Assembly (NCBI RefSeq): GCF_019799965.1
Contig: NZ_JABGCJ010000002.1
Location: forward strand, 682,001-746,000
DNA length: 64,000 bases
Source of the DNA: Modestobacter italicus
GTDB taxonomy: Bacteria; Actinomycetota; Actinomycetes; Mycobacteriales; Geodermatophilaceae
Direction: 5' to 3'
Positions 1 to 9,445 of the stretch are shown in pieces. Under the pieces are notes generated by a model. That model was given only the letters and a program-made list of their open reading frames with translations, was not told the origin of the DNA and did no database searches. The position numbers and the translations under genes were made by a program. How positions within the stretch are numbered: the stretch's first letter is position 1; the number at the start of each line of letters is the position of its first letter.

Positions 1-1120
1 GCGCGCCCCGGCCTACGACGTGCGGGGCGGCTTCCGGGAGAACATCGCCACCCCGCCGGGGCCACGGCTGCCCACCCGGCCGGTGGTCGCCGGCCGCCGG
101 TGGCCGCTGCTCGGCCGCACCATCGGCTTCCCGATCGGGGTGCCGGCCTGCGTGCTGACCGGCGGCGAGGAGTGGGTCCGCTACCTCGGCGGCAACGGGT
201 TCAACGTGCTCAGCTACAAGACGGTGCGCAGCCGCGCCCACGAGCCGAACGCCCAGCCCAACTGGGTGTACGCGGCCCGGGAGACGACGAGCCTGCCGCC
301 CGGCGCGGCCGGTGCGGTGACCGCCGACCCGTGGGACTGGGTGCCACCCGGCTCCCCGTCGGTGAGCACGGTCAACTCCTTCGGCGTCCCCTCGCTGCCG
401 CCGGAGGAGTGGATGGCCGACCTCGGCCGCGCGCTGGCCGAGCTGGCCGAGGACCAGCTGCTGCTGGTCAGCGTGATGGGCGACGACTACGACTCGCCCA
501 CCCCGCAGCTGGACGCCCTCGTCGCCGACTTCGCGCGCACCGCGCAGCTGGCCGAGGAGGCCGGCGCCCCGGTGGTCGAGCTCAACCTGTCCTGCCCCAA
601 CTCGCTGAGCCGGTCCTCGTCCGGGGTGAAGCCGCCGCTGTGCCTGGACCCGGAGGCGACCCTGGCCGTCGTGGCCGGCGTGCGCCGGGCGCTGGACGAC
701 CGCACCGGCCTGGTGGCCAAGCTCTCCTGGCTGGACGAGGGGGCCCTGGCGGCGCTGGTGCCGCGGCTGGCGCCGCTGGTCGACGGCATCGCCGGGATCA
801 ACACGCTGCAGAGCCGGGTCCGGCGCAGCGACGGGCAGGCGACCTTCCCCGGCCGGGACCTCGCCGGGCTGTCCGGCGTCGCGGTCCGTGACTCGGCGCT
901 GGACTTCACCCGGCGGCTGGTCGCGCTCCGGGACGCCGGGAGCGCCCGGTTCGACGTGCTGGCGATGGGCGGGGTGACCGACCCCGCCTCGTTCCAGGCG
1001 CTGTACGACCTGGGGGCCGACGCCGTGCAGACCGCCTCCGGGGCGTTCGCCGACCCGTTCCTGGCCCGCGCCTGCGCCGACGAGCTGGGCGCCACCCTGC
1101 CCCGGGCGGTGGCGGCGTGA
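1..1120 (+). CDS. Dihydroorotate dehydrogenase family protein (PyrD-like), 5' end cut by window
   Basis: The frame is open from base 2, so the true start lies left of the window; the first internal start codon is GTG at 20, giving 366 residues. The family uses FMN to oxidise dihydroorotate to orotate, the fourth step of UMP synthesis. Counted from that GTG, it shows VNSFGVPS (118-125), ELNLSCPN (187-194) and C-terminal AMGGVTDP and GADAVQTASG stretches that bind the FMN phosphate in this barrel family. Its stop overlaps the pyrF start by 4 bases (GTGA), as expected for a pyrimidine operon. It is divergent from textbook PyrD classes, so the electron acceptor cannot be told. Confidence 0.8.
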   Translation, partial: RAPAYDVRGGFRENIATPPGPRLPTRPVVAGRRWPLLGRTIGFPIGVPACVLTGGEEWVRYLGGNGFNVLSYKTVRSRAHEPNAQPNWVYAARETTSLPPGAAGAVTADPWDWVPPGSPSVSTVNSFGVPSLPPEEWMADLGRALAELAEDQLLLVSVMGDDYDSPTPQLDALVADFARTAQLAEEAGAPVVELNLSCPNSLSRSSSGVKPPLCLDPEATLAVVAGVRRALDDRTGLVAKLSWLDEGALAALVPRLAPLVDGIAGINTLQSRVRRSDGQATFPGRDLAGLSGVAVRDSALDFTRRLVALRDAGSARFDVLAMGGVTDPASFQALYDLGADAVQTASGAFADPFLARACADELGATLPRAVAA

Positions 1121-1998
1121 GCACTCTCCCGTTCGGTCAGCGGCTGGCCGACGCCGTCGCCGCCCGCGGACCGCTCTGCGTGGGCATCGACCCGCACGTG
1201 CCGCTGCTGGAGCGCTGGGGCCTGCCCGACAGCCCCGACGGGCTGGCCCGGTTCACCGACACCGTGGTCGACGCGCTGGCCGGCCACGTCGCCGTGCTCA
1301 AGCCGCAGCTGGCCTTCTACGAGCGGCACGGCTCCCGCGGGCTGGCCGCCCTGGAGGACGCCGTCGCCCGCGCCCGGTCCGCCGGGGCGCTGGTCCTGCT
1401 GGACGCCAAGCGCGGGGACATCGGCTCGACGATGGACGCCTACGCCGACTACCTGCGCCCCGACCACCCGCTCGCGGTGGACGCGCTGACGGTCAGCCCC
1501 TTCCTCGGGCCGGGCTCCCTGCAACCGGCCGTGGACACCGCCCACTGGACCGGTGGCGGGCTGTTCGTGCTGGCCCGCACCTCCAACCCGGACGCCGGTA
1601 CGCTGCAGCACGCGATGGTCGGCCCCCGCAGCGCCGCCCAGGTCGTGGTGGACACCGTCCGGAGCTGGAACACCCCCGGCTGGGTGGTGGGCGACCCGCT
1701 GCCCGACGTCGCCGCGGTGCGCGACCTGCAGGGCCGCTGGGGCGCGACCACGGGCTCCTTCGGCGTCGTGGTGGGTGCGACGCTGCCCGACCTGGACGTC
1801 GACCTGGACGGGCTGGGCGGCCCGGTGCTCGCCCCGGGCCTGGGTGCTCAGGGCGGGTCGGTGGCCGACCTGCGCCGACTGTTCGGCACCGGGCGGGCCG
1901 TCGTCCCCACCGTCTCGCGGGACGTGCTGCAGGCCGGGCCGGACGTCGCCGCGCTGCGGGCGGCCGCCGACCGGTGGACGGCGGAGCTCACCGCGTGA
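1117..1998 (+). CDS. pyrF: Orotidine 5'-phosphate decarboxylase (long actinobacterial form)
   Basis: Converts OMP to UMP, the last step of de novo pyrimidine synthesis, in the cytoplasm. The active-site signature DAKRGD lies at residues 96-101 (catalytic Lys98), followed by GST and a second conserved stretch TSNPDAGTLQ near 152. At 293 residues it is the long type found in actinobacteria and myxobacteria rather than the roughly 230-residue E. coli type. GTG 1117 is set by the 4-base overlap with the preceding PyrD-like gene and fits the family N-terminus (FGQRLADAV). It overlaps the next gene by GTGA too, so the three are probably one transcript. Confidence 0.95.
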   Translation: MSTLPFGQRLADAVAARGPLCVGIDPHVPLLERWGLPDSPDGLARFTDTVVDALAGHVAVLKPQLAFYERHGSRGLAALEDAVARARSAGALVLLDAKRGDIGSTMDAYADYLRPDHPLAVDALTVSPFLGPGSLQPAVDTAHWTGGGLFVLARTSNPDAGTLQHAMVGPRSAAQVVVDTVRSWNTPGWVVGDPLPDVAAVRDLQGRWGATTGSFGVVVGATLPDLDVDLDGLGGPVLAPGLGAQGGSVADLRRLFGTGRAVVPTVSRDVLQAGPDVAALRAAADRWTAELTA

Positions 1999-2294
1999 GG
2001 CGCGCGGCGCCCCGGCTGGTGCTGTCCCTCGGGGCGGCGCTGTGCGCGCTGGGCGTCGCGCTGTTCTGGCGGGCGAACCGGCCGGGATCGCGCACGGACG
2101 GCGGCTGGGGCGCCTACACGCCCCTGCCGGCCGACACCGCCTACGAGAGCCGGCTGACCCTGTCGTTCGACGACCGCTGGGCGGTGCTCTGGACCGCCGG
2201 CCACGTCGCGGGTGCCGGGCTGGTCGTCGCCGGGCTGCTCGTGCTGTCCGGGCTGGCCGGGTGGGCACTGGGCCGCAGCCGGGCCCGCCGGTGA
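1995..2294 (+). CDS. Small two-segment membrane protein, function unknown
   Basis: 99 residues from GTG 1995, which overlaps the pyrF stop as GTGA; an ATG at 1974 in the same frame would lie inside pyrF and is less likely. There are two hydrophobic segments: near the N-terminus (LVLSLGAALCALGVALFW) and near the C-terminus (VAGAGLVVAGLLVLSGLAGW). Between them is a polar loop of about 45 residues with WGAYTPLP and SFDDRW. A basic end (GRSRARR) suggests the C-terminus is cytoplasmic. Not a family I recognise; its position suggests cotranscription with pyrF and the next, similar-sized gene. Confidence 0.7.
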   Translation: MRRAAPRLVLSLGAALCALGVALFWRANRPGSRTDGGWGAYTPLPADTAYESRLTLSFDDRWAVLWTAGHVAGAGLVVAGLLVLSGLAGWALGRSRARR

Positions 2295-2569
2295 GCAGGG
2301 TGCCCCGCAGTGTGCTGGTCACCGGCGCGGTCGCGGTGCTGTGGCTGGGCACCGGCGTCGTCCTCCTGCTGACCGGCGGGGCCGACCCGGTGGTGGTGTA
2401 CGGGGGCAGCTACGAGCCGGCCTGCCCGGAGTGGCCGTCCTGCGGCCCGGCGCCCTGGCGGACGTCGCTGAGCGGTGTTCAGGTGGCCGGTGGGGGCGTC
2501 GCGGTCCTGGGCGGGCTGCTGTTGGCCGGGGTGGCCGGCTGGCTGCGGGGTGCCCGACCGGCCGGTTGA
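2291..2569 (+). CDS. Small two-segment membrane protein, function unknown
   Basis: 92 residues from GTG 2291, again a GTGA overlap with the previous gene. Two membrane segments (VLVTGAVAVLWLGTGVVLLL and VAGGGVAVLGGLLLAGVAGWL) flank a loop rich in Pro and Gly with two cysteines (ACPEWPSCGPAPW), which could form a disulfide outside the membrane. Same size, topology and coupling as the gene before it, so the two may work as a pair; this is an inference. No known family recognised. It is the last gene of the pyrF transcript, followed by about 217 bases without a gene before mihF. Confidence 0.7.
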   Translation: MSRVPRSVLVTGAVAVLWLGTGVVLLLTGGADPVVVYGGSYEPACPEWPSCGPAPWRTSLSGVQVAGGGVAVLGGLLLAGVAGWLRGARPAG

Positions 2570-2786
2570 CCAGCGGTGACGGTCCGGTTACGGCACCGTC
2601 CGGTCCGAACGCGTGTCCGTGCAGCACACCGCCCCGGCGCCGACGACACGGGGTCCAGGGTGACCAGCGCGTTCCGGGTGACTAGGTTGGCGGCCAGGCT
2701 CATACCGAGGGCCGCCTCGCAGGCAAGTCCCACACCGAAGAACCACGCCGGTCGCTGTGCCGGCATGAACACGATTGGGTTGCTCC

Positions 2787-3143
2787 GTGCCCCTTCCCGA
2801 GTTGTCCCCCGAACAGCGCGCCGCCGCCCTGGAGAAGGCCGCCGCGGCCCGAAAGGCCCGTGCCGAGCTGCGCGAGCGACTGAAGAGCAAGGGCACCACG
2901 GTCGGCGACGTCCTCAAGCAGGGCGAGACCGACGAGATCATCGGCAAGATGCGCGTCTCGGCCGTCCTGGAGTCCCTCCCGGGCGTCGGCAAGGCCCGTG
3001 CGGCCAAGATCATGGAGCGCCTGGAGATCTCGCCCACCCGCCGCGTGCGCGGCCTGGGTGCCAACCAGCGTCGCGCGCTGGAGTCCGAGTTCGCCGGCGA
3101 GCAGGTCGAGCCGGACCAGGTGCCCACCGAGGGCCTCCTCTGA
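2787..3143 (+). CDS. mihF: Integration host factor, actinobacterial type (mIHF)
   Basis: Nucleoid-associated DNA-binding protein, essential in mycobacteria and needed there for mycobacteriophage L5 integration; unrelated to the proteobacterial HU-like IHF. 118 residues from GTG 2787, giving an N-terminus ([18 protein letters not shown]) that matches the M. tuberculosis protein; a TTG at 2775 would add four residues and is unlikely. It has a long N-terminal helix rich in Ala, Arg and Lys, then a helix-hairpin-helix segment [13 protein letters not shown] (64-76) and the conserved PTRRVRGLG (83-91). The C-terminal tail is acidic. It precedes gmk and rpoZ, the standard actinobacterial order. Confidence 0.93.
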   Translation: MPLPELSPEQRAAALEKAAAARKARAELRERLKSKGTTVGDVLKQGETDEIIGKMRVSAVLESLPGVGKARAAKIMERLEISPTRRVRGLGANQRRALESEFAGEQVEPDQVPTEGLL

Positions 3144-3769
3144 GCGGATCCCGCGGTGGTCTCCGGCCACCCCGGTCCGAGGGGCGCCGAGCAGGTGGGC
3201 TGGGCCGCGCGCGGCTGACCGTGCTCTCCGGACCCTCCGGGGTGGGGAAGGGCACGGTCGTCGCCGAGGTCCGGCGCCGGCACCCGGAGGTCTGGGTGTC
3301 GGTGTCGGTGACCACCCGGGCTCCCCGGCCGGGCGAGGTCGACGGCGAGCACTACTGGTTCGTCGACGACGAGTACTTCGACTGGCTGATCGCCAACGAC
3401 GGGCTGCTCGAGTGGGCCGAGTACGCCGGGAACCGCTACGGCACCCCGGTCGCGCCGGTGGAGGAGCAGCTGGCCTCCGGGGCGCCCGCGCTGCTGGAGA
3501 TCGAGCTCCAGGGGGCCCGTCAGGTGCGCACCCGCGCACCCGAGGCCCAGCTGGTCTTCCTCGCCCCGCCGTCCTGGGGTGAGCTGGTCAGCCGGCTGGC
3601 CGGCCGGGGCACCGAGCACCCCGACGTCCAGGAGCGCCGGCTGGCGCTGGCGCAGGCCGAGCTGGACGCCTCCGGGGAGTTCGACGTGGTCGTCGTCAAC
3701 GACGACGTGGCCAGAGCGGCAGACGAGTTGGTAGGCTTGCTGACTGCGCCTCCGCCCGCTGGTCGCTGA
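3140..3769 (+). CDS. gmk: Guanylate kinase, probable CTG start
   Basis: Phosphorylates GMP to GDP with ATP. The P-loop is GPSGVGKGT, followed by the GMP-binding region [16 protein letters not shown](E)HYWFV and the lid-region arginines. No ATG, GTG or TTG exists in frame between the mihF end and the first beta strand ([10 protein letters not shown]); GTG 3221 lies inside that strand and would remove part of it. The frame does hold a CTG at 3140 whose last two bases begin the mihF stop (CTGA), giving 209 residues. That matches the coupled GTGA/ATGA layout of this genome and the cases in priA and fmt. The start is an inference; the gene itself is certain. A CTG at 3200 is an alternative. Confidence 0.92.
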   Translation: MSGSRGGLRPPRSEGRRAGGLGRARLTVLSGPSGVGKGTVVAEVRRRHPEVWVSVSVTTRAPRPGEVDGEHYWFVDDEYFDWLIANDGLLEWAEYAGNRYGTPVAPVEEQLASGAPALLEIELQGARQVRTRAPEAQLVFLAPPSWGELVSRLAGRGTEHPDVQERRLALAQAELDASGEFDVVVVNDDVARAADELVGLLTAPPPAGR

Positions 3770-3853
3770 CCGCTGCCGAGGGCGCACCCGAGGCGACCGC
3801 GCGGACTCGTTCCGCCGCCCGCCCGCACACCGAGTTGAGGAGCACGCCCGCCC

Positions 3854-4117
3854 GTGTCCGGAGTCGCACCCGCCCCTGAGGGCATCACCAACCCGCCGAT
3901 CGACGAGCTGCTCGAGCGCACCAGCAGCAAGTACGGGCTGGTCATCTACGCCGCCAAGCGCGCGCGTCAGATCAACGCCTACTACAGCCAGCTCTCCGAG
4001 GGCCTGCTGGAGTACGTCGGCCCGCTGGTCGACACCGCGCCCCAGGAGAAGCCGCTCTCGATCGCGCTCCGCGAGATCAACGAGGGCCTGCTGACCCACA
4101 CCGCCGGCGAGAACTGA
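3854..4117 (+). CDS. rpoZ: DNA-directed RNA polymerase omega subunit
   Basis: Small subunit that helps the beta' subunit fold and join RNA polymerase. 87 residues from GTG 3854. It has the family core: [28 protein letters not shown] with the conserved Lys/Arg helix, then [19 protein letters not shown] and [15 protein letters not shown]. The order mihF-gmk-rpoZ-coaBC-metK is typical of actinobacteria. The 84-base gap after gmk shows no separate terminator. Directly behind its stop lies a repeated stem-loop and then a strong hairpin, so the mihF-gmk-rpoZ transcript probably ends there. Confidence 0.95.
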   Translation: MSGVAPAPEGITNPPIDELLERTSSKYGLVIYAAKRARQINAYYSQLSEGLLEYVGPLVDTAPQEKPLSIALREINEGLLTHTAGEN

Positions 4118-4182
4118 GGAAGGACCCCCTCGCCCCCCACCACTCGCACGCTCGTGGCGGGGCCCTGCGAGGGGGCCGTTCC
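4118..4182 (+). repeat. Stop-codon-adjacent stem-loop repeat, copy 1
   Basis: Begins at the base after the rpoZ stop. The outer arms GGAAGGACCCCCTCGC and GCGAGGGGGCCGTTCC pair with two mismatches; the inner part has CCACCAC and GTGGCGG arms around TCGCACGCTC. Close relatives sit directly behind hisE (19922) and the PucR gene (24777). It may act as a U-less terminator or be a dispersed repeat; the sequence alone does not decide. Confidence 0.8.
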
Positions 4183-4208
4183 AGCACCTCACGGCCCCCG
4201 AACTGATG

Positions 4209-4240
4209 ACGGAGCCCCCGGCTGGTGCCGGGGGCTCCGT
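4209..4240 (+). terminator. Hairpin terminator behind rpoZ
   Basis: Perfect 14-bp stem (ACGGAGCCCCCGGC with its complement) around the loop TGGT, with no U tract, as is common for actinobacterial terminators. It lies between rpoZ and coaBC and overlaps the alternative GTG 4225 start of coaBC, which argues for the ATG at 4261. Confidence 0.8.
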
Positions 4241-4260
4241 CGTGCGTGGAGGATGGACCC

Positions 4261-5526
4261 ATGAGCCAGATCGTGCTCGGCGTGGGCGGCGGCGTCGCCG
4301 CCTACAAGTCGGCGCTGCTGCTGCGCGCCCTGACCGAGGCCGGCCACGACGTGCGCGTGGTGCCGACCGCCTCGGCGCTGCGCTTCGTCGGCGCGGCCAC
4401 CTTCGAGGCGCTGAGCGGCAACCCGGTCTCCACCGAGGTGTGGGACGACGTCCCCGAGGTCGCCCACGTGCGGATCGGCCAGACCGCCGACCTGGTGCTC
4501 GTCAACCCGGCGACCGCGGACCTGCTGGCCCGTGCCGCCGCCGGGCGGGCCGACGACCTGCTCACCGCGACCCTCCTCACCGCGCACTGCCCGGTCGTCT
4601 TCGTGCCCGCGATGCACACCGAGATGTGGCTGCACCCGGCCACCCAGGACAACGTCGCGACCCTGCGCCGCCGGGGCGCGGTCGTGCTGCCCCCGGCGGT
4701 CGGCCGGCTGACCGGACCCGACTCCGGGCCCGGCCGGCTGCCCGAGCCCGCCGACGTGGCCGCGCTGGCCGAGCTGGTGCTCACCGCGGGAGCCGGTGCG
4801 CTGCGCCAGGACCTCACCGGCCGCCGGGTGGTGATCACCGCCGGGGGCACCCGCGAGGCGCTGGACCCGGTGCGCTTCCTGGGCAACCGGTCCTCCGGCA
4901 TGCAGGGCTGGGCGCTGGCCCGGGTGGCCGCCGCGCGCGGGGCCGAGGTGGTGCTGGTCGCGGCCAACGTCGACCAGCCGGCGCCCTTCGGGGTCCGGGT
5001 GGTCCCGGTGGAGTCCGCGGAGGAGCTGCGCACCGCCGTGCAGGCCGAGGCCGGCCAGGGCGCCGACGTGGTGGTGATGGCCGCCGCGGTGGCCGACTTC
5101 CGCCCGGCCAACGTCGCCGGCAGCAAGCTGAAGAAGGGCGGGGCCAGCGAACCCAGCTCGATCGAGCTGGTGCGCAACCCCGACGTCCTCGTCGAGCTGG
5201 TCGGCTCGCGGCCGGCCGGGCAGCTGGTGGTCGGCTTCGCCGCCGAGACCGGTGACGCCGAGGGTGACGTGCTCACCCACGCCCGCGCCAAGCTGGCCCG
5301 CAAGGGCGCCGACCTGCTGGTGGTCAACGACGTCTCCGCCGGGCGGGTCTTCGGCCGCGCCGAGAACGAGGTGACGGTGCTCGCGCCGGACGGCACGGCC
5401 ACCCCGGTGCCGGCCGGGCGCAAGGACGCCGTCGCCGCCGGCATCTGGGACGCGGTGGCCGCGCAGCTGGCCCCGGCGGGTGTGGACGCCCTGCCGCACC
5501 CGACGGCTGTCGGCGACCGCCGGTAG
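4261..5526 (+). CDS. coaBC: Bifunctional phosphopantothenoylcysteine decarboxylase / phosphopantothenate-cysteine ligase
   Basis: Catalyses two successive steps of coenzyme A synthesis. 421 residues from ATG 4261, with GGAGG eight bases upstream; GTG 4225 would fall inside a terminator hairpin. The N-terminal CoaC flavoprotein half has [11 protein letters not shown] (8-18) and PAMHTEMW (about 118-125), the actinobacterial form of the PxMNxxMW substrate-binding motif. The C-terminal CoaB half has [25 protein letters not shown], the KLKK stretch that contacts CTP, and GFAAETGD. The NDVS and NEV motifs near the end are also kept. It stands as its own unit between two hairpin-bounded transcripts. 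Confidence 0.95.
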   Translation: MSQIVLGVGGGVAAYKSALLLRALTEAGHDVRVVPTASALRFVGAATFEALSGNPVSTEVWDDVPEVAHVRIGQTADLVLVNPATADLLARAAAGRADDLLTATLLTAHCPVVFVPAMHTEMWLHPATQDNVATLRRRGAVVLPPAVGRLTGPDSGPGRLPEPADVAALAELVLTAGAGALRQDLTGRRVVITAGGTREALDPVRFLGNRSSGMQGWALARVAAARGAEVVLVAANVDQPAPFGVRVVPVESAEELRTAVQAEAGQGADVVVMAAAVADFRPANVAGSKLKKGGASEPSSIELVRNPDVLVELVGSRPAGQLVVGFAAETGDAEGDVLTHARAKLARKGADLLVVNDVSAGRVFGRAENEVTVLAPDGTATPVPAGRKDAVAAGIWDAVAAQLAPAGVDALPHPTAVGDRR

Positions 5527-5636
5527 CCTTCGTCGACGGGCCGCACCGCCACGCCGACGTCAGCACGACGGCAGCGCAGCGACGTGCCCACCGAACGCGA
5601 CCACCGCGCTCGGCAGCCGACCTCAGGGAGAACCGA

Positions 5637-6851
5637 GTGCCACGCCGTCTCTTCACGTCCGAGTCGGTGACCGAGGGCCACCCCGACAAGATCGCCGACC
5701 AGATCAGCGACTCGATCCTGGACGCCATGCTGGCGCAGGACCCGCGCAGCCGGGTCGCCGTCGAGACCCTCATCACCACCGGTCAGGTCCACATCGCCGG
5801 AGAGGTCACCACCTCCGGGTACGTGGACATCGCCGACATCGTCCGCCGCACGATCCTGGGCATCGGCTACGACTCCTCCCGCAAGGGCTTCGACGGCGCC
5901 TCCTGCGGCGTGAGCGTCTCCATCGGCGCCCAGAGCCCGGACATCGCCCAGGGCGTGGACACCGCCTACGAGGCCCGCACCGGGGCCGAGCACCGGGCCG
6001 CGGCGGCCGAGGACCTCATCGAGCGTCAGGGCGCCGGCGACCAGGGCCTGATGTTCGGCTACGCCGTCGACGAGACCCCCGAGCTGATGCCGCTGCCGAT
6101 CGCCCTGGCGCACCGGCTGTCCAAGCGCCTGTCCGCCGTCCGCAAGGACGGGTCGGTGCCCTATCTGCGCCCCGACGGGAAGGTGCAGGCCACCGTGGTC
6201 TACGAGGACGACCGTCCGGTCGCCGTGGACACCGTGGTCGTCTCCTCCCAGCACGCCGAGGACATCTCCATCGACACGCTGCTCGCCCCCGACGTGCAGG
6301 AGCTCGTCGTCGAGCCCGAGCTCGCCGCCCTGGGCCTGCCCACCACCGGCTACCGGCTGCTGGTCAACCCCACCGGCAAGTTCGTCATCGGCGGTCCGAT
6401 GGGCGACGCCGGGCTGACCGGCCGCAAGATCATCGTCGACACCTACGGCGGCATGGCCCGGCACGGCGGCGGCGCCTTCTCCGGCAAGGACCCGTCGAAG
6501 GTCGACCGCTCCGGCGCCTACGCCATGCGCTGGGTGGCCAAGAACGTCGTCGCCGCGGGGCTGGCCCGCCGCTGTGAGGTGCAGGTCGCCTACGCCATCG
6601 GCGCGGCGCACCCGGTCGGGCTCTTCGTCGAGACCTTCGGCACCAACACCGTGCCGGAGGAGGCCCTGGAGAAGGCGATCACCTCGGTGTTCGACCTGCG
6701 CCCCGGCGCGATCGTCCGCGACCTGGACCTGCTGCGCCCCATCTACGCACCGACCGCGGCCTACGGGCACTTCGGCCGCACCGACATCGAACTGCCCTGG
6801 GAGCGGCTGGACCGCGTCGACGCGCTGAAGTCGGCGGTGGGCGTCAACTGA
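5637..6851 (+). CDS. metK: S-adenosylmethionine synthetase
   Basis: Makes S-adenosylmethionine from methionine and ATP. 404 residues, normal for the family. It shows the N-terminal [19 protein letters not shown], the signature [12 protein letters not shown], and the Gly-rich P-loop-like [16 protein letters not shown] near residue 280. GTG 5637 is preceded by AGGGAG seven bases upstream. The 110-base leader was checked by eye for a SAM riboswitch and none could be recognised. Its stop overlaps the inferred CTG start of priA. Confidence 0.97.
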   Translation: MPRRLFTSESVTEGHPDKIADQISDSILDAMLAQDPRSRVAVETLITTGQVHIAGEVTTSGYVDIADIVRRTILGIGYDSSRKGFDGASCGVSVSIGAQSPDIAQGVDTAYEARTGAEHRAAAAEDLIERQGAGDQGLMFGYAVDETPELMPLPIALAHRLSKRLSAVRKDGSVPYLRPDGKVQATVVYEDDRPVAVDTVVVSSQHAEDISIDTLLAPDVQELVVEPELAALGLPTTGYRLLVNPTGKFVIGGPMGDAGLTGRKIIVDTYGGMARHGGGAFSGKDPSKVDRSGAYAMRWVAKNVVAAGLARRCEVQVAYAIGAAHPVGLFVETFGTNTVPEEALEKAITSVFDLRPGAIVRDLDLLRPIYAPTAAYGHFGRTDIELPWERLDRVDALKSAVGVN

Positions 6852-8845
6852 CCACGGCACTGCCGACCGACGACGACCCGGGCACCCGCACGCAGCGGGT
6901 CGCCCGGGTCGTCGTCGATGTGCCGCTGGCCCACCTGGACCGGCCCTTCGACTACGCCGTGCCCGACGAGCTGGCCGAGCAGGTGGTCGCCGGCTGCCGG
7001 GTGCGGGTCAGGTTCGCCGGCAAGCTCGTGGACGGCGTCGTGCTGGAGCTGGCCGGCAGCAGCGACCACACCGGCAAGCTGGCCCCGCTGGCGAAGGTGG
7101 TCTCCGCCGAGCCGGTGCTCACCCCGGAGGTCGCCGAGCTCGCCCGCTCGGTGGCCGACCGCTACGCCGGGTCGATGACCGACGTGCTGCGGCTGGCCTT
7201 GCCGCCCCGGCGCGGGGCGCCGGAGAAGCGGCCCCGGCTGGACCCGCCGCCACCGCCGCCGGCACCCGACCCGGCCGGGTTCGCCCGGTACCCGACCGGG
7301 CCGCAGCTGCTGGCCGCCGTCGCCGAGGGGCACCCGGCCCGCGCGGTGTGGACGGCGCTGCCCGGCGAGGACTGGCCGACCCGGCTGGCCGAGCTCGCCC
7401 AGGCGGCGCTGTCGGGCGGGCGGGGCGCACTGGTCGTCGTCCCGGACGGCAAGGACCTCGACCGGCTCGCCGCAGCCGCGGAGCGGCTCCTGCCGGCCGG
7501 GTCGGTGGCGGTGCTGCGCGCCGACTCCACCCCCGACACCCGCTACGGCCGGTTCCTCAGCGCGGCTCGCGGCACCGCGCAGGTGGTGCTGGGCACCCGG
7601 GGGGCGGTCTTCGCGCCCGTGCGCGACCTGGGCCTGGTGGTGGTCTGGGACGACGGCGACGACCTGCACGCCGAGCCCCGGGCGCCCTACCCGCACGCCC
7701 GGGACGTGCTGGTGCACCGGGCTCACCTGGCCTCCTGCGCGGCCGTGGTGGCCGGCACCGCCCGCACGGCGGAGGCGGCGCTGCTGGTGGAGTCCGGCTG
7801 GGCGCACGAGCTGATCGCCGACCGCGCGACACTGCGCGCCGCGGCCCCCCGGGTGGAGGCGCTGGGCAGCGACTTCGAGCTGGCCCGCGACCCCGCCGCC
7901 CGCTCGGCCCGGCTGCCCACGCTCGGCTTCGCGGCCGCCCGCCGCGCGCTGCAGGCCGACGCCCCGGTGCTGATCCAGGTGCCGCGGTCCGGCTACGTCC
8001 CCTCGCTGGTCTGCGACCGGTGCCGCGCCCCGGCCCGTTGTGCGCACTGCGCCGGACCGCTGGGCATCGCCCCGGCACCCGGGCCGAACGGCGTCCGGAT
8101 TGCGGCCTGCCGGTGGTGCGCCCGGCCGGCCGCCACCTTCGACTGCCCGCACTGCCACGGCACCAAGCTGCGAGCCGCGGTGGTCGGTGCCTCCCGGACA
8201 GCCGAGGAGCTGGGCCGGGCGTTCCCGGGCGCGGCCGTGCGGGTCTCCGGCCGGGGTTCGGGGGTGCTGGCCACCGTCTCCGCCGAACCCGCGATCGTGG
8301 TGGCCACCCCCGGGGCCGAGCCGGTGGCCGAGGGCGGCTACGGCGCGGCCCTGCTGCTGGACTCCTGGGCGCTGCTGGGCCGGGCCGACCTGCGGGCGGG
8401 GGAGGAGACGATGCGCCGCTGGGTGAACGCGGCCGCGCTCGTCCGCGCCGGTGGTCAGGTGGTGGTGGCCGCCGACGCCGGGCACCCGGTGGTGCAGGCG
8501 CTGGTCCGCTGGGACCCGGCCGGCCTGGCCGCCCGGGAGCTGGCCGACCGCCGCGAGCTGGGCTTCCCGCCGGTCACCCGGATGGCCTCGCTGGCGGCGT
8601 CACCGGCGGCGCTGGCCGACTTCCTCGACGCGCTGCGGCTGCCCGAGGGCGCCGACGTGCTGGGCCCGGTGCCCGAGCCGCCCCGGCCGGGTCAGGACGG
8701 CGAGCGGGAGCGGTACCTGGTGCGGGTCCGCCGCAGCGACGGCGTCGCGCTGGCCCGCGCGCTGCACGACGTCCAGGGGGTGCGCAGCGCCAAGAAGGTC
8801 GCCGAGCACGTGCGCGTGCAGCTGGACCCGCTCGAACTCGCCTGA
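6848..8845 (+). CDS. priA: Primosomal protein N' (PriA), helicase-degenerate actinobacterial type, probable CTG start
   Basis: Replication-restart protein. The conserved N-terminus [23 protein letters not shown] begins before the first ordinary start codon (GTG 6920), and the only plausible upstream start in frame is CTG 6848, which forms CTGA with the metK stop and gives 665 residues starting with [10 protein letters not shown]. The zinc-binding region has eight cysteines from [13 protein letters not shown] to CPHC. The Walker A motif (GSGKT) is absent and the Walker B region reads VVWDDGDD. Loss of helicase motifs is known for actinobacterial PriA, so it probably acts as a binding or loading factor. 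Convergent with the next gene. Confidence 0.9.
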   Translation: MTTALPTDDDPGTRTQRVARVVVDVPLAHLDRPFDYAVPDELAEQVVAGCRVRVRFAGKLVDGVVLELAGSSDHTGKLAPLAKVVSAEPVLTPEVAELARSVADRYAGSMTDVLRLALPPRRGAPEKRPRLDPPPPPPAPDPAGFARYPTGPQLLAAVAEGHPARAVWTALPGEDWPTRLAELAQAALSGGRGALVVVPDGKDLDRLAAAAERLLPAGSVAVLRADSTPDTRYGRFLSAARGTAQVVLGTRGAVFAPVRDLGLVVVWDDGDDLHAEPRAPYPHARDVLVHRAHLASCAAVVAGTARTAEAALLVESGWAHELIADRATLRAAAPRVEALGSDFELARDPAARSARLPTLGFAAARRALQADAPVLIQVPRSGYVPSLVCDRCRAPARCAHCAGPLGIAPAPGPNGVRIAACRWCARPAATFDCPHCHGTKLRAAVVGASRTAEELGRAFPGAAVRVSGRGSGVLATVSAEPAIVVATPGAEPVAEGGYGAALLLDSWALLGRADLRAGEETMRRWVNAAALVRAGGQVVVAADAGHPVVQALVRWDPAGLAARELADRRELGFPPVTRMASLAASPAALADFLDALRLPEGADVLGPVPEPPRPGQDGERERYLVRVRRSDGVALARALHDVQGVRSAKKVAEHVRVQLDPLELA

Positions 8846-8889
8846 GGCCCGAGGAACCCCGGCCCGGTACCGGAACGTCGCCGGCGGGG

Positions 8890-9384
8890 TCAGTGGGTGG
8901 ACTGGGCGAGCAGCTGCGCCAGCTCGTCGTCCAGCTGCGCGGCGGCGAGGTCCTCGGCGGCCCGCTCGGTGGCCCGCCGCCAGCGCACCGGCAGTGTGCA
9001 GGCGGCCGTGCCCACGCCGGCCAGGACCCCCAGCAGCAGGTGCGGCCGCCGGTGACCGCGGCGGCGCAGTGCCCGGGCGAGCGGGCCGTGGACGGCGGCG
9101 GCCCCGAGCCCCCAGCCGGTTCTGACCAGCCCCTGGTGGCGCAGCACGGCCTGGTCGGCAGGGTGGGTCGGCTGGGTCGGCATGCCGCTGAAGGCCCGGC
9201 GCAGCGCGGGCAGGTCGTGGGCGACGGTCTCCGCGGCGACCACGGCGACCACGGCCAGCTGGACCCGCAGCCGGGCGGCGGACCGGGCGGGGTGGTCCAG
9301 GGCCGCCTCGGCGCCGCCGACCGCCAGGCCGTCGACGACGGTGCTGAGGACGGCGTGCACGCGGTGGGAGGCGAGTGAGGCCAT
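8890..9384 (-). CDS. Hypothetical protein, possibly membrane-associated
   Basis: 164 residues from ATG 9384. Ala-, Leu- and Val-rich, with a hydrophobic stretch around [17 protein letters not shown] and another near [19 protein letters not shown], then a C-terminal helix rich in Glu, Asp and Gln ([23 protein letters not shown]). No family recognised. It is divergent from def, and a TACGGT -10 motif sits six bases ahead of its ATG, suggesting a leaderless transcript. Convergent with priA. Confidence 0.65.
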   Translation of the reverse strand: MASLASHRVHAVLSTVVDGLAVGGAEAALDHPARSAARLRVQLAVVAVVAAETVAHDLPALRRAFSGMPTQPTHPADQAVLRHQGLVRTGWGLGAAAVHGPLARALRRRGHRRPHLLLGVLAGVGTAACTLPVRWRRATERAAEDLAAAQLDDELAQLLAQSTH

Positions 9385-9390
9385 TCCTGC

Positions 9391-9439
9391 ACCGTAGCCA
9401 GGTCACCCCGCGACCGCTGTACTCCGGGGCACCTACCAT
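9391..9439. promoter_or_regulatory. Divergent leaderless promoters of the 8890 gene and def
   Basis: Minus strand: TACGGT (9391-9396) lies six bases before ATG 9384. Plus strand: TACCAT (9434-9439) lies six bases before GTG 9446. With actinobacterial -10 elements (TANNNT), transcription would begin at or next to each start codon. No clear -35 seen. Confidence 0.55.
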
Positions 9440-9445
9440 CGTCCG

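Noticed and set aside
2570-2786. tRNA or small RNA gene ahead of mihF
   Set aside because: No cloverleaf or strong hairpin-plus-terminator was seen; the stretch probably holds the mihF promoter, which I could not place with confidence.
5527-5636. Possible SAM riboswitch ahead of metK
   Set aside because: The 110-base leader shows no paired elements or conserved core that I could match to SAM-I, SAM-II or SAM-IV; a covariance search would be needed.
4302-6860. 852-codon open frame on the minus strand opposite coaBC and metK
   Set aside because: Its translation is Gly/Arg/Val/His low-complexity with no domain; it mirrors codon-position GC bias of the real genes coaBC and metK, which have full family motifs.
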